Source of the DNA: Mytilus trossulus
Lineage: Eukaryota > Mollusca > Bivalvia > Mytilida > Mytilidae
Length of the DNA: 64,000 nt
Assembly: GCF_036588685.1 (NCBI RefSeq)
Contig: NC_086381.1
Coordinates: 69,075,436-69,139,435 of the forward strand
Reading direction: 5' to 3'
The notes beneath the pieces are model-generated. The model saw only the letters and a list, made by a program, of their open reading frames with translations. It had not been told where the DNA came from and did not search any database. Positions 46,640-58,300 of this stretch are shown here, one piece after another. Made by a program: the position numbers and the translations under genes. Positions within the stretch are counted from its first letter, which is position 1, and every line of letters starts with the position of its first letter.

Positions 46640-47540
46640 TATTTTAAAACTGGTATCGACGTAGCTAAAGTGCGTTACCGCGATTCTACGATTTTATGGT
46701 ACTGTAACCGGGAGACTGGCTACTGATGTGGAGTTGAGAACGAGCTGCAACCCACGACCAGTTGCAGATGTTGGCAATGCCAACATAGACGATGACTAGG
46801 ATCTAGTCACTTGACTGAGAATACTCGCTTTAACTCCACTTGTAGAATTAGACACAAGTCCTATGCAGTAGTTAACAGTTTAATGATTCAGGATGGAATA
46901 CATGTAGTTTTACAAAATGTTACAAATTGATGTTCTTTTACACATTGACATATTGAGCGGATGTTGCCAGTTCGAATGCCCGACTCTCACTGAAGTTTAG
47001 AACTTCAGAAAACATATTTAAATCAAGAATTTACATGGTGACAATTAAATAATAGAAACGAGATTACAAAATGACAATGAAATAATACGATAAGAATTAA
47101 CAAAAGATTATAACAAAAATCTGTCGATTGAGCTTTTAGGCTAAATAGCGGCGTAATTGAAATGACTAGAGGATTAATTATTCTTTACGTAAGAAAACTT
47201 AAGAACTCTGTAAAGCTGTGACTTTATCTATTATTTACAAAAAGAATTATCTTGAAACAAATTTCTGACTTTGTGAAAATATACTTGACACTTAATTATT
47301 ACTTATAATACAAAAAGCTTTACAGAGAAAAATCGTTACATCATAATGAAATAAATTTGACGGACAAATATTGCAAATAAATTGATTTCGATAAAACAAT
47401 GAATAGTTTAACAATACAATGACATTTTATGACCGAACAGTTTGTCAGTGAAAGTTCAAAAGTATCCGATTTATGAAAAACACACTTTTTAAATAGTTTC
47501 AATTGAAGATGCATAATTTACACAAATTATCCCTATCACA
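46640..47540. other. Intergenic, unrecognised
   Basis: 46660-46870 is less AT-rich than its surroundings (ACGTAGCTAAAGTGCGTTACCG, GACCAGTTGCAGATGTTGGC) but has no usable ORF; it may be an unknown repeat. 46870-47540 is plain AT-rich DNA. Confidence 0.4.
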
Positions 47541-47574
47541 GTACATTAAAAAAATGAACTCGGCGCAAATGAAC

Positions 47575-47715
47575 GGGTAGGAGGGATCCTGATCCCGAAA
47601 TCCCGGGCTTGAAAACACGAAATCCCGAGGTCTAGAATTTAAATTAAAATCCCGACATCCTGAAATTCGAAAAATAATTCCCGGATCCCGAAAGGGTTAA
47701 TCCCAAAATCCCTCT
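47575..47715. repeat. AATCCCGA-rich repeat
   Basis: ATCCCGA appears about seven times in 140 bp. A weaker copy is at 9940-10015. Confidence 0.7.
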
Positions 47716-47717
47716 AG

Positions 47718-48545
47718 CTCACCTGGCCCAAAAGGCCCACTGAGCTTTTCTCATCAATTGGCGTCCGTCGTCGTTAACTTGTACAAAATCTTCTCCTCTG
47801 AAACTACTGGGTCAAATCTAACCAAACTTTGCCACAATCATCATTTCAAAAAATGTGTCCGGTGACCCGGCCAACCAACCAAGATGTCCGCCATGGCTAT
47901 AAATAGAACATAGGGGTAAAATGTCAATTTTAGCTTATATCTCTGAAACCAAAGCATTTAGAGCAAATCTGACAAGGGGGTTAAAATGTTGTCTATTAAG
48001 TCAATATCTATCGATACGGACAAACTGTTGTTAGGTTCATTCACTATTAGTAATGTTAAGGTAATTTTGATGTTATCTTGAATATTATCATAGATAGAGA
48101 TAGCTGTAAACAGCAATAGTGTTCAGCAAAATCTATAAATAAGTCAACAGGACTAAAATGGTCAGTTGGTCCCTTGAGGAGTCATTGACCTTTATATTCA
48201 ATTTTTAACAATTTTTCATAAATATTTGTAATTTTTTACAAAAATCTTTTCTGAAACTATCAAAACAAATTTAACCAAACTTGTCCACAATTATCATTAG
48301 GATATCAAGTAAGTTTTAAAATTGTGTCCGACGACCAAGTCCGCTAACCAAGATGGCCGACATGGTTTAAAATAGTACAAAGGGAAAAATGCAGTTTTTG
48401 GCTCATGATATCTGTGGATCCAAAGCATTTAGAGCAAATCTGAGATAATTGTAACTAAGCAGCAAACATGTTCAGCAAAGTCAGATCTACAAACACATCA
48501 CCATCACCAAAACACAATTTTGTCATGAATCTATCTGTGTCCTTT
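47718..48545 (+). repeat. GCTCACCTGGCCC-type bivalve repeat
   Basis: AGCTCACCTGGCCCAAAAGGCCC, then GCGTCCGTCGTCGTTAAC, and two internal iterations of CCAAGATG(T/G)CCG(C/A)CATGG and AAAGCATTTAGAGCAAATCTGA. I remember it as high-copy in molluscan genomes. Confidence 0.7.
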
Positions 48546-49035
48546 TTAAACGACCGCAAAAATTGAAATTTTTTTGGTCGTATATTGGTATCACGTTGGC
48601 GTCGTCGTCTGCGTCGTCATCGTCGTCGTCCGAATACTTTTAGTTTTCGCACTCTTATTTTAGTATAAGTAAATAGAAATCTATGAAATTTTAACACAAG
48701 GTTTATGACCACACACAACAGGAAGGTTTGGATAAATTTTGGAAGTTTTGGTCCCAACATTTTAGAAATTAGGGGCCAAAAAGGGCCCAAATAAGCATTT
48801 TTTTGGTTTTCGCACTATAAGGAAATAGAAATCTATGAAATTTTGACACAAGGTTTATGACAACAAAAGAAAGGTTGGGATTGATTTTGGAAGTTTTGGT
48901 TGAACAGTTTAGAATTAAGGGCCAAAAAGGGCCCAAATAAGCATTATTCTTGGTTTTCGCACAATAACTTTTGTAGAAGTGAATAGAAATCAATGAAATT
49001 TAAACACAAGGTTAATGACCACAAAAGGGAGGTTG
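48546..49035 (+). repeat. GTCGTCGTCGTCCGAATAC repeat, forward copy
   Basis: TTTGGTCGTATATTGGTATC, ACGTTGGCGTCGTCGTCTGC, then three iterations of about 145 bp of AAATAGAAATCTATGAAATT TTAACACAAGGTTTATGACC and GGGGCCAAAAAGGGCCCAAA. Partial copies at 45655-45800 and 58370-58510; reverse copy at 42950-43515. Confidence 0.78.
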
Positions 49036-49649
49036 TGATTGATCCCCCCGGATCGAATCTCGAGAGCCAGATTGAATCTTGTGTTGAGTGTTCGAGGTGG
49101 TATCAGGTTCGTTCGCGCCCTTTATACACTTTCGCACCCTACACACTACACCCTGCACCGGTAGGTCTTTTCACCACCGAACACCACCGAACACCCCAAA
49201 AGTTTATTATTTTGTCTTTTATCGTTATCAATGTGAATTAAATATAATATTGAAGTAATTAATTCAACAAATCAGAAGATTTAAAGTCCAAATATCTACA
49301 GAAAACAGAAAAGAAGAGTCATATAACACCCCACTTTTGGAACTCCGCTGACCCTCATGGACACCTCAAATATACTTTTTTCCATTGTTTCTTCTCCTAA
49401 CTCTTCTATAAAATAGTTGAACCAAACACCTGTTAGCATATTTTGATTCATCCAGTCAGCTAAAAAGGTCATGACCCTTAAAATCATCCAATGATCTTTT
49501 GAGATCACCAGCAACCACACGTTGATTAAATTTTTATATACAATGGGTTCGGAAAGGGATAAATTTCCGTAGAATTAGAGAAACTATTTTCTCTAATTCT
49601 AAAATAATAATAAAAAAGAAATGTATCTTTTAATCATTAGAGAAACAAA

Positions 49650-49808
49650 TTCTTACATAGTTACTCGTGGATTATCGGATTTATCCAATCTCGATAGTTA
49701 AATTATAAATTTTAAAGTCCTCGCCGAGGCGGCTTGGACTTTAAAATTGATAATTTAACTATCTCGATTGGATAAATCCGATAATCCACTGGTATCAATG
49801 TAAGAATC
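49650..49808. mobile_element. Hairpin element with GC-rich loop
   Basis: Arms 49650-49720 and 49738-49808 are inverted copies (GGATTATCGGATTTATCCAAT, GATAGTTAAATTAT, TTTTAAAGTCC); the loop is TCGCCGAGGCGGCTTGG. Same architecture as 41832-41928. Confidence 0.88.
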
Positions 49809-49954
49809 TATATATAACCAAAACAAGATAAATTTATTCAACACACAAAAAAAAACGTGGTCAGAAACAAGTCAATGAAACAACTTTATAGCAATACACT
49901 AAACCAAAACATGGTTAAGAGTTATATAACACATTATTATTTTTTAACAAGACA

Positions 49955-50110
49955 CCAGGGGCGGATCTAGGTGGGGGGGGGGGGGGCTTTTTGGGAAACA
50001 AAATTGGTTGCTTACATAGGGAATCACTGAAGCGTGACTGGAGTGGGCCCCCTCTTAGGTCAGTCAGTGGGCCCTCACTTATGAAAATTCCTGGATTCGC
50101 CACTGGACAC
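49955..50110. repeat. G-run repeat, copy
   Basis: CAGGGGCGGATCTAGG, a run of about 14 G, CATAGGGAATCACTGAAGCG and CTGGATTCGCCACTGG. Confidence 0.68.
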
Positions 50111-50194
50111 TATCAAAAACATGATTAAGATTTATTCAACATATAAAGTTGTCTCACTTTATGTTGAGACAATGACAACACATATGAGTGGGCT

Positions 50195-50720
50195 GATGGG
50201 TTATTTCCGTTCTTCGTGATCGGGCGCATTTTCGCTATCGTGATTTGTTTTTCTACAGATTTATTTTTCGTGATTCGTGATGAAACCATTGTTCGTGAAT
50301 CGTTTTCATTGGAATTTTATGTTCGTTCTTCGTGATTGTGACATATATTTCGTTCTCGTGATTTGATATTTTTTCATTACGGAAATATATTATTATTATA
50401 CAATAAAAGAAGTCAGAATGCGACTGTTTTTAACGATTTAATTCAGAACCTGGGAGAATTCAACATGTAAACAAGTAATGAGCCAGTAATGTATTTGATT
50501 GTAGCTTAATTACACCAATCTACAACACAAACAACCAGCTTCTGAATCTCTATTATCGAGATTAATTGGTGATACTCTTTTCATATTTTCGTGATCCGTG
50601 ATCATGGCAATTTATTTTCTGTGACTCGTGATTGACAAAAAAATCAACTCGTGAATCGCGAAAGTGAAAGGGGCGATCATTAGTAGGTGCGAACGTGAAT
50701 GGGCGCGAACAGACCCGGAT
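50195..50720. repeat. CGTGATTCGTGA-rich repeat
   Basis: The word TTCGTGAT and variants occur more than a dozen times in 520 bp. The two halves flank 150 bp of AT-rich DNA. Confidence 0.68.
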
Positions 50721-50989
50721 TCTGCGGGTGATCCTTGCAAAAATTATCGTATCACTAACATCGTTTCTCTCCCCTGTACCTTGATGGCTCTCTTTTCGAC
50801 TTACTCAGGTGCAATATTTAATGATATTTTCTTGTCATGAAAGATAGGCTAATGCAATTGTTTTAGAATTTTTTAACAATTTTTAACAGTAATATAAAAA
50901 TAGTAGCTCGACTAAATCGGAATAACTGAAATGCCCCGAAAATCTATAAACTTACGAGTAACGAGATCTCTCCATCACTGTCAATAATA

Positions 50990-51150
50990 TATCACTGGAT
51001 CCAGAAACTTTCTTAAGTGGGGCCCACTGACTGCCTAAGACGTGGTAAGCTCCGATCATGCTTCAGTGATTCCCTATATGATCAACCAATTTTTTCCTAG
51101 ACAAGGGTGGGGGGGGGGGGGGGGGGGGCGCTGGGCCCCCTCTAACCCCG
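50990..51150. repeat. G-run repeat, copy
   Basis: CACTGGATCCAGAAACTTTC, GGGGCCCACTGACTGCC, CAGTGATTCCCTATATGATC, then a G run of about 20. Confidence 0.65.
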
Positions 51151-51374
51151 CCTCTGACTATGTCTATGATAAGTTTAATTCCTATTGACTTCATTGTTTT
51201 CCTGTATCTACCCTATTCCTGGGGTATTTGACAAACTACGAAACTGGATAAGTATAAACAAGATGATCATGTTTAATACAAAAGACAATATGCATGATCA
51301 TGATGATACATGTATGTGTGGTTGAAAACTAGTTAAAATACAAAAAATATACAGTGGTGGCTAATCTACTGATC

Positions 51375-51635
51375 ATCTATAGCAATACCCACAGTAAAAC
51401 TCAGTTTAAAAGGAAGTCTGAATCAGATAATGCAGATGTTAGAATAGGAAACAAAAGAAACTAAGTAAAATAACAATGATACATATTTAAAATGAATAAA
51501 GGACTAGTAGTAGTTACTGTCAGACATGCCAACTCCAGACCTCAATGAAACTGATTGAAAGATTATGTCTTAATCATATGAAAATCAAGTACAACCCCTC
51601 CCATTAGGGGTTTAGTATCATACCATCATCAGACA
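51375..51635 (-). repeat. Dispersed repeat, partial copy
   Basis: CACAGTAAAACTCAG, ACAGACATGCCAACTCCAGAC and TAGGGGTTTAGTATCATACC are shared in the same order with 53100-53325. Confidence 0.68.
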
Positions 51636-52734
51636 AGTGACAGAGTTGTCAAGCCACAATTGGGGATTTGGAAATATCTAAAAGTGTTATTAAATTTTTG
51701 AATCAGATGTTGTTTTTGATAAGTCTTTGCTGATTTTAGTCATAAATTGTAATACATATAAACAATACAGAAACAGGTACTGTACCGTACACAATAAGTG
51801 GTGCATAGTAATATAATTCTAAATGGGAATTCTAATAAGCTAATGATATATGGAATATCCATAACAAACAAAAATGAACATAAACATGCATGAATAGTTT
51901 TTTTTAAGTAGCATCATGATTTTATAACTTATTACATATCATGAATTTCTAAAGAACATACTCGCAAATGGTGTCAATGGAGAGCTGAACATTCAGTCTC
52001 TGAAATGTTGTCCCTAGAATGGGGATCCAACCTGAAACCTTTTTGTAAGTAGTCAGATATTTGGTATTAAATTAATACCAAGATGCATTTTGTTACACCA
52101 GGTCATGGTGGTGTGTTTACTTGGCAATCCAACCCAATCATAGGTTTGAACATTGTTTGAAATTTAGACTTGTGTATATATATTATATTATACATAAAAT
52201 ATCTGGATATCAGTCAACAATCTTTCTTATACGACTGCCCTGGATCCTTACAAGTAACAATACATGTACACTGTAAATATTTATAGCACTTATCCAACAT
52301 AACATACATTTAAACATTAAATGTTGATCTGTTACTCATAATAATGTTTTGTTTTGTGTGTATATATATTTACATGTATGTCATGCTGCCAATCAAGGGT
52401 CCTTTATTGAAATAATAAATATTTTTATTCTTATTTATTGTATTTCATTTTGTTTTGACTTTCACATTTTTCAGGGCTGTTTTAAGATGGTTTTTCTAAC
52501 TTTACCTAATATGTTTGTGATGTCATATTCTTGTGGATCTGTACCATCTATATACTGTGGATTGGTTTATTTTAACTTGTATTTTCTTGGATATCATTGT
52601 TTATACCAATCCCTGCATACAAAGCATATGCATAATTTGTAATAAGTTAGGCATTTGAATTTTTGGTTCACATGTGTACCCACTAAACCGTTAACCGTAA
52701 AGTAAAACCTAAGAAAACTTGTATCCCCCATGAA

Positions 52735-53410
52735 TATATGAATAAAATTGAGAATGGAAATGGGGAATGTGTCAAAGAGACAACAACCCGACCAAATAAA
52801 AAAACAACAGCAGAAGGTCACCAACAGGTCTTCAATGTAGCGAGAAATTCCCGCACCCATAGTTGTCCTTCAGCTGGCCCCTAAACAAATATATACATGT
52901 ACTAGTTCAGTGATAATGAACCCCATACTAATTTCCAAATTGTACACAAGAAACTAAAATTAAAATAATACAAGACTAACAAAGGCCTGAGGCTCCTGAC
53001 TTGGGACAGGCGCAAAAATGCGGTGGGGTTAAACATGTTTGTGAGATCTCAACCCTCCCCCTATACCTCTAACCAATGTAGAAAAGTAAACGCATAACAA
53101 TACGCACATTAAAATTCAGTTCTAGAGAAGTCCGAGTCTGATGTCAGAAGATGTAACCAAAGAAAATAAACAAAATGACAATAATACATAAATAACAACA
53201 GACTACTAGCAGTTAACTGACATGCCAGCTCCAGACTTCAATAAAACTGACTGAAAGATTATGATTTCATCATATGAAAATCATGCACAATCCTTCCTGT
53301 TAGGGGTTTAGTATCATACCATCATGACATATGTGAGAAGAACATAACCCGTGTCATGCCAACAACTGTTTTTAGAATAAATGTGTTTAGTTCCGACGCA
53401 AAGATTTTGA
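52735..53410 (-). repeat. Dispersed repeat, longest copy
   Basis: GAGAATGGAAATGGGGAATG, GACAACAACCCGACC, CCTGACTTGGGACAGGCGC, GGGGTTAAACATGTTTGTGA, TAGGGGTTTAGTATCATACC. No intact ORF. It may be a retroelement end. Confidence 0.65.
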
Positions 53411-53564
53411 GTATGTAACAGAAGAAGGTAATTAATAGTCTCTAATGTATAAGGGCCTTGTTGAGGTCTATTTGGGCGATACTTATTCAAACTTAAGTAT
53501 TTGGTTTTATCACTGTGAAAATTGAATTAATCCAGAGTTAATCTGAGGTGTATATAAATATACA

Positions 53565-54003
53565 CAGCTTCATTTGCATAGATACCATTTCGGTACTTAA
53601 AAATTGTAGTACTGGAAATCTACTTTTAATATATTCAGTACTATTTTGTTACTCTGAAATTATTGTAATAATTAGGTACCTGTATTTTACAGTACTTTAT
53701 TTGTACTTGAAATTTATAGGTGCTACAGATTTTTGGTTACTACCATTACATTTTCAGCATTTTGAAAGCTTTTCTATTTCAAATCTTTTAAAGTTATGAT
53801 TTTCAAACATCATGAACATGGGAATATTGTATTATTTCTGTACCAAAATATTTAATACAAATCAAGTACTGTAAAATACAAGTACCTAAATATTGCAATA
53901 GTTTTAAAGTAAAGAAATAGTACAAATGTACTAAATATTAAAAGTAAATTTCCAGTACTGCATTTTTTTCAGTACGGAAATAGTACCTATGCAAAAGTAG
54001 CTG
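53565..54003. mobile_element. Foldback element with 150-bp arms
   Basis: Arms 53567-53720 and 53850-54003 are inverted copies (GCATAG.TAC.ATTTC.GTACT, CAGTACTGGAAAT, TACTTGTATTTTACAGTACTT). The interior is 130 bp. Many GTACT words. Confidence 0.82.
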
Positions 54004-54009
54004 TTTATC

Positions 54010-55000
54010 CAATTTGTTTTCAATTATTTCATTTTGTTCCCATTTTCTTTATTACTAAAGCTGGTGGTTGATTATTGGTTGCAGTGTTCTCCCCAGGATT
54101 TTTGGATAGCACCAGGGTAACGCGTGACGAAATTTATTTTACAATATTTTGTGTCGCGTTGCGTGGCTTATTTTTTTCTTGTTAGTTTTTGTCATTACCT
54201 TTTTGCCTTTGTTTTGTGAACTGTGGTACTGTGTTATATAGACTTTGGGTCAGAACATTATAGAAAAAGTAAATCAATACAACAGTTTGTATACTTTAAT
54301 ATCTTTGAAAAAGAAAAGAAAGCACAATTAGTCTTTAAACTAAAGTCACTTATGGTAAACATGGTAAATCAATATAAGTTAAATTCAACCATGTCAACTT
54401 GAATAATTTCTTAAATAACTTTTTTTGAAAGATCTGAACTTAAGTCACATGTCGATATTAGCCTTCTAAACAGGAAGTAGCTAGATGAGGTAATTAATCT
54501 ATATACAATCTGATATATAATTCCCAATAATAATTAATTCTCTGTAAAACACATATCAAAAGAAAACTTTTAGAGCAGTTCGTGCAATCATACATGTATG
54601 TTCATCTTAAGTTTTGTCAATTTACTTGCCAGTTTTGTAATTTTTGTCTTTCCTGCAACAAAAGTTGCAAAATAAAAGACAGCATTAGCAGTGAGATAAA
54701 TTTATTTTATAAACAGATAAAGGTTTATATTTCAGAAACCAGAAGAAATTACTTGTAATAAATCTTTTTCATTCAGAAGGTAGAGAAATAAGTTTTATAA
54801 AGGTTTATATTTTAGAAGTTGCTGGTTATATATTTTCAAAGAGTTATGCCCCTTGAAAACATTGAGTATATGGAAAATTACATCATTAGCACTCTCATTC
54901 ATGTCATTTGTACAATTGTAGCCAATTTGTTTGAAACTATGTATGTGACGGTTAATAAACCTCATTAGAAAGTGTCATTGACTCTGAAATGTATGTTTAA
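54010..55000. other. Intergenic / upstream of ABCG, no gene recognised
   Basis: 54085-54180 contains GTTCTCCCCAGGATTTTTGG and GTAACGCGTGACG, probably the edge of a dispersed repeat. The rest is AT-rich. No promoter could be assigned. Confidence 0.4.
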
Positions 55001-55002
55001 AG

Positions 55003-55075
55003 ATATAAGAAGATGTGGTATATGTGTCAATGAGACAACTCTCCATCCAAGTCATAATTTGTAAAAGTAAATCAT
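55003..55075 (-). repeat. SINE/3'-UTR-type repeat, short copy
   Basis: ATATAAGAAGATGTGGTATA TGTGTCAATGAGACAACTCT CCATCCAAGTCA; about 70 bp upstream of the ABCG exon 1 acceptor region. Confidence 0.75.
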
Positions 55076-55204
55076 TAGTTTGCATAGAGTTTTTCCTTAC
55101 CTTTATGATTTTTAAATTCCATGTATTTTCAATTTTTATTTTCAATTTTTGATTTTCACAACACCCACTTTAGATTCTTTTGAACATATAATTTTCTTTT
55201 GTAG

Positions 55205-55361
55205 AAGTTATGATTGATCCAAGCATATGAAATAATGGACAACAGTACAAAGCATCTTAAATTCAAAAATATTAGTGTGTATATTGGTAATAAACAGATT
55301 TTACATGATGTTAGTGGCATTGCAGAGCCAGGAAAGTTATTGGCCATTATGGGACCCAGTG
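55205..55361 (+). CDS. ABCG exon 1 (start to first half of Walker A)
   Basis: Acceptor TTCTTTTGTAG (so a 5' UTR exon lies upstream). An in-frame TGA at 55211 and ATG at 55235 fix the start: [15 protein letters not shown]. It ends LLAIMGPSG with donor G|GTAAGTT at 55361. Further in-phase donors at 55391 and 55421 arise from the 30-bp array. Confidence 0.9.
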
Positions 55362-58300
55362 GTAAGTTGTTGGCTATCATGGAACCCAGTGGTAAGTTAT
55401 TGGACCTTATGGGGCCCAGTGGTAAATTATAAGCTATTATTTGGCCCAATGGTAAGAGATTGGTTATTGTCAGGACTGATAGGAAGCTATTGGCAATCAT
55501 TGTGCCTAGTGGTGAGGTATAAGCTGTTATGGGGCCCAGTGGTAAGTTATAGGTTATTGTTAGGACTGATTTGAAGTTATTAGCAATCATTGGGCCTAGT
55601 GGTGAGGTATAAGCTGTTATGGGGCCCAGTGATAAGTTATAGGTTATTGTTAGGACTGATTTGAAGTTATTAGCAGGCCTGGGGTAATGGTAATTTGTAA
55701 TTGTAATGCATTGTAATATTACATTTTTTGGATGTAATGCAAAGTAATTTGTAATGCACATTTTCTGCATTACAATTACATGTAATGTAATGATTACTTT
55801 AGTTAAAAATTGATGTAATGCCTCCATTACAGTACATTACTTTTCATTACAAATTGGTAAAATACATTAAAATGAAGAATATTGTATAATAAAAATAAAA
55901 TATTAACAAAAACAAAAGAAAGTATGGAATAAAATTTTTGTCACAGTTAATTACTGTATTAAATAAATTACATCAATCTTTAAAACACACATTAAGGTAA
56001 TAAATATAAAATGATTAAAATTATCAAGTCTTGATTTTGGTTTCTGATATTTGTTTAAAATGATAATAGGAATATTTTGGTGTTTGGTGGTTTGGTGTTC
56101 AATGAAAAATCTTATAAAAATTTATCAAACAAAACTATATAGATGAATGGAAAAAATATGAAGATGAAATTTTCATAATTCTATACACACCTTACATGTA
56201 TTTCAGTGAAAGATTGAATGTGTCAAAAACATTTTTAAACCATACTGTGGTTTGGGTCCTGTCGGTGCTGTTATTTCACCTAATTAATATCAAAATGTTT
56301 TTATTGCAATCAAATCTTCTCAACTTATGTTTGTCTTCACAGAGCCCTTAAGCATTTCAAAAGATAATCCTTTAATAACACATTTATTATATTCCTTTGA
56401 AATCCCTTAATGATGTCTTAATGATTAAGTGATCAATGTAAGAAACAAAATTATATGATAATTTATTTATTTTTTACCACCACCTAAGAATCTTAAAAGT
56501 TACTTTTGCAGTTTCATGCCTCCTACTACTCTATCAAAGAGTATAGACACAGGTATGGTGCAGTACATGATGTTGACATCTACTTGTCTGAGCCATGTGA
56601 AGAAATTTCAATCAATGCACTGGAATGATGGAAGTCAAATTCAGTGTGCCTTTCTTCTTTGGTTAATACAGCTATCAAGTATTTAGCCATTTCACACACA
56701 TCAGCTGCTGTAGAAAGGCTTTTTAGTATTGCCAGAAAGGTGTACAGAACTGATCGCTGTTCTCTTAATGACATCACTTTTGAACCTCTTATGATAATAA
56801 AGTTCAATGGACATATTGATTAACCAGTATTTGAAGCCTATGTCACTAACACTGTATATATATCTACATATACCTCTGTAATATTTATCAATTTCTTATA
56901 AAAATCCGTTTTTTGAAACGTTTTTAGTTTTTTATATTAAAAAAGTAATGTGTAATGTAATGCATTACACAGGCAAAGTAATTGTAATGTAATGCATTAC
57001 ATGTGAGAAAAAATGTAATTGTAATTGTAATTGTAATGGAAGAATTACAAAGTAATTGTAATGTAATGCATTACATTGCAATGTAATGGCCCCAGGCCTG
57101 GTTATTAGCAATCACTGTGCCTAGTGGTGAGGTATAAGCTATTATGGGGCCTAGTGGTAAGTTAGTTATTATCTTTGTGACTGGTGGGAAGTTTATATAG
57201 GCAATCATTGGGCTAGTGGTAGGGTATTAGCTTGTATGGAGACAGCAAGATCAAACATTGCACATACATATTGTAGCCATAGTTATCATCAGGGGTCGAA
57301 ATTAGCGCTAGTCTGGTAGTCCGGGACTAGTAAAATTTCCGTCAGCTGGTGGTCCGGCGGACCAGTAGAAATTTGTCGATAAAATCACTGATTGCATCGC
57401 AATCTCCGTTTGTTTACAAAACAATTTGCCTGTGAAATCAATTACACGGTACGGGTATTACAATTGATCAAATTAATTAATATCTCGGGTGAGCGTCCAT
57501 CACAACAATACAAAATGTGATAATTTTTGGAAGGAGTTAAACCGCCAAACAAAAAAATTAAGATAACTGAAAATCAAAAGGAAGATCGAAATAAAGTATT
57601 CGAAAGTGACAAAAGGCGGAAATGCAAATACCAAAAATTATGGGAAAAAGATCGTGAATAGTTGCATTATATAGTAGATCAGAATTTAATGAACTGTACA
57701 ATATGTGAAAAATTTGCAGTGACAGACCTAGATAGGAAATGTATTTTCGTAACTGGATCGTCAAATTTCAGATTGGATTCTGTACTTGCTCATGAGCAAT
57801 CAGAACAGCACATTTCAAATTAATGTCAGCAAAGGAAGTCACTGGATCTACATCCTGCTACAACTGAATGTTTTATTATAGACTTCTACCTTTAGACATG
57901 TTAGAAAAAGAGCTTTAACAGTCAATACTGATTGATTTAAGTGTTAGCTTTAACAGTCAGTAGTGATTGATTCAAGTGTTCAATTGTTTATTTACAGGAG
58001 CAGGAAAAACCTCATTGTTAAATAGCTTGGCAGGTAGACACACAATAACATCAGGGGAAATAACTCTCAACAATTCACCATTTACCAAGGATTGGAAAAG
58101 GAAGATCTGTTATGTACTACAACAGGATGTTTTCTTTGAGACTTTGACGCTCAGAGAAACTCTACAAGTGAATATTTATTAAGTTTGTTTCAAAGATTTT
58201 GACAGCACAAATAATCTTAAGATTATACTGACGTGAATAACTACACATGTAATAATGTTCTCATTTTTCTTTTTCACATTATTCTTATATTGATATGTTG

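Larger units (their letters stand above)
55331..57240 (+). repeat. 30-bp array derived from ABCG exon 1 end plus donor (split by a hAT element)
   Basis: About 15 units of exactly 30 bp of the form GGTAAGTTATTGGCCATTAT GGGGCCCAGT. The first unit is the coding sequence for [10 protein letters not shown]; each later unit repeats it followed by GGTAAG. Units 2 and 3 keep the frame open ([20 protein letters not shown]) and unit 4 meets TAA. A hAT element splits one unit at 55674; the array resumes at 57101. Confidence 0.93.

Noticed and set aside
55156..55827. 223-aa minus-strand open frame
   Set aside because: It is antisense to ABCG exon 1 and its 30-bp array. Its length comes from the array period being divisible by three.
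56580..56807. 75-aa minus-strand frame
   Set aside because: Shadow of the plus-strand hAT dimerisation domain, which has the recognisable motif.
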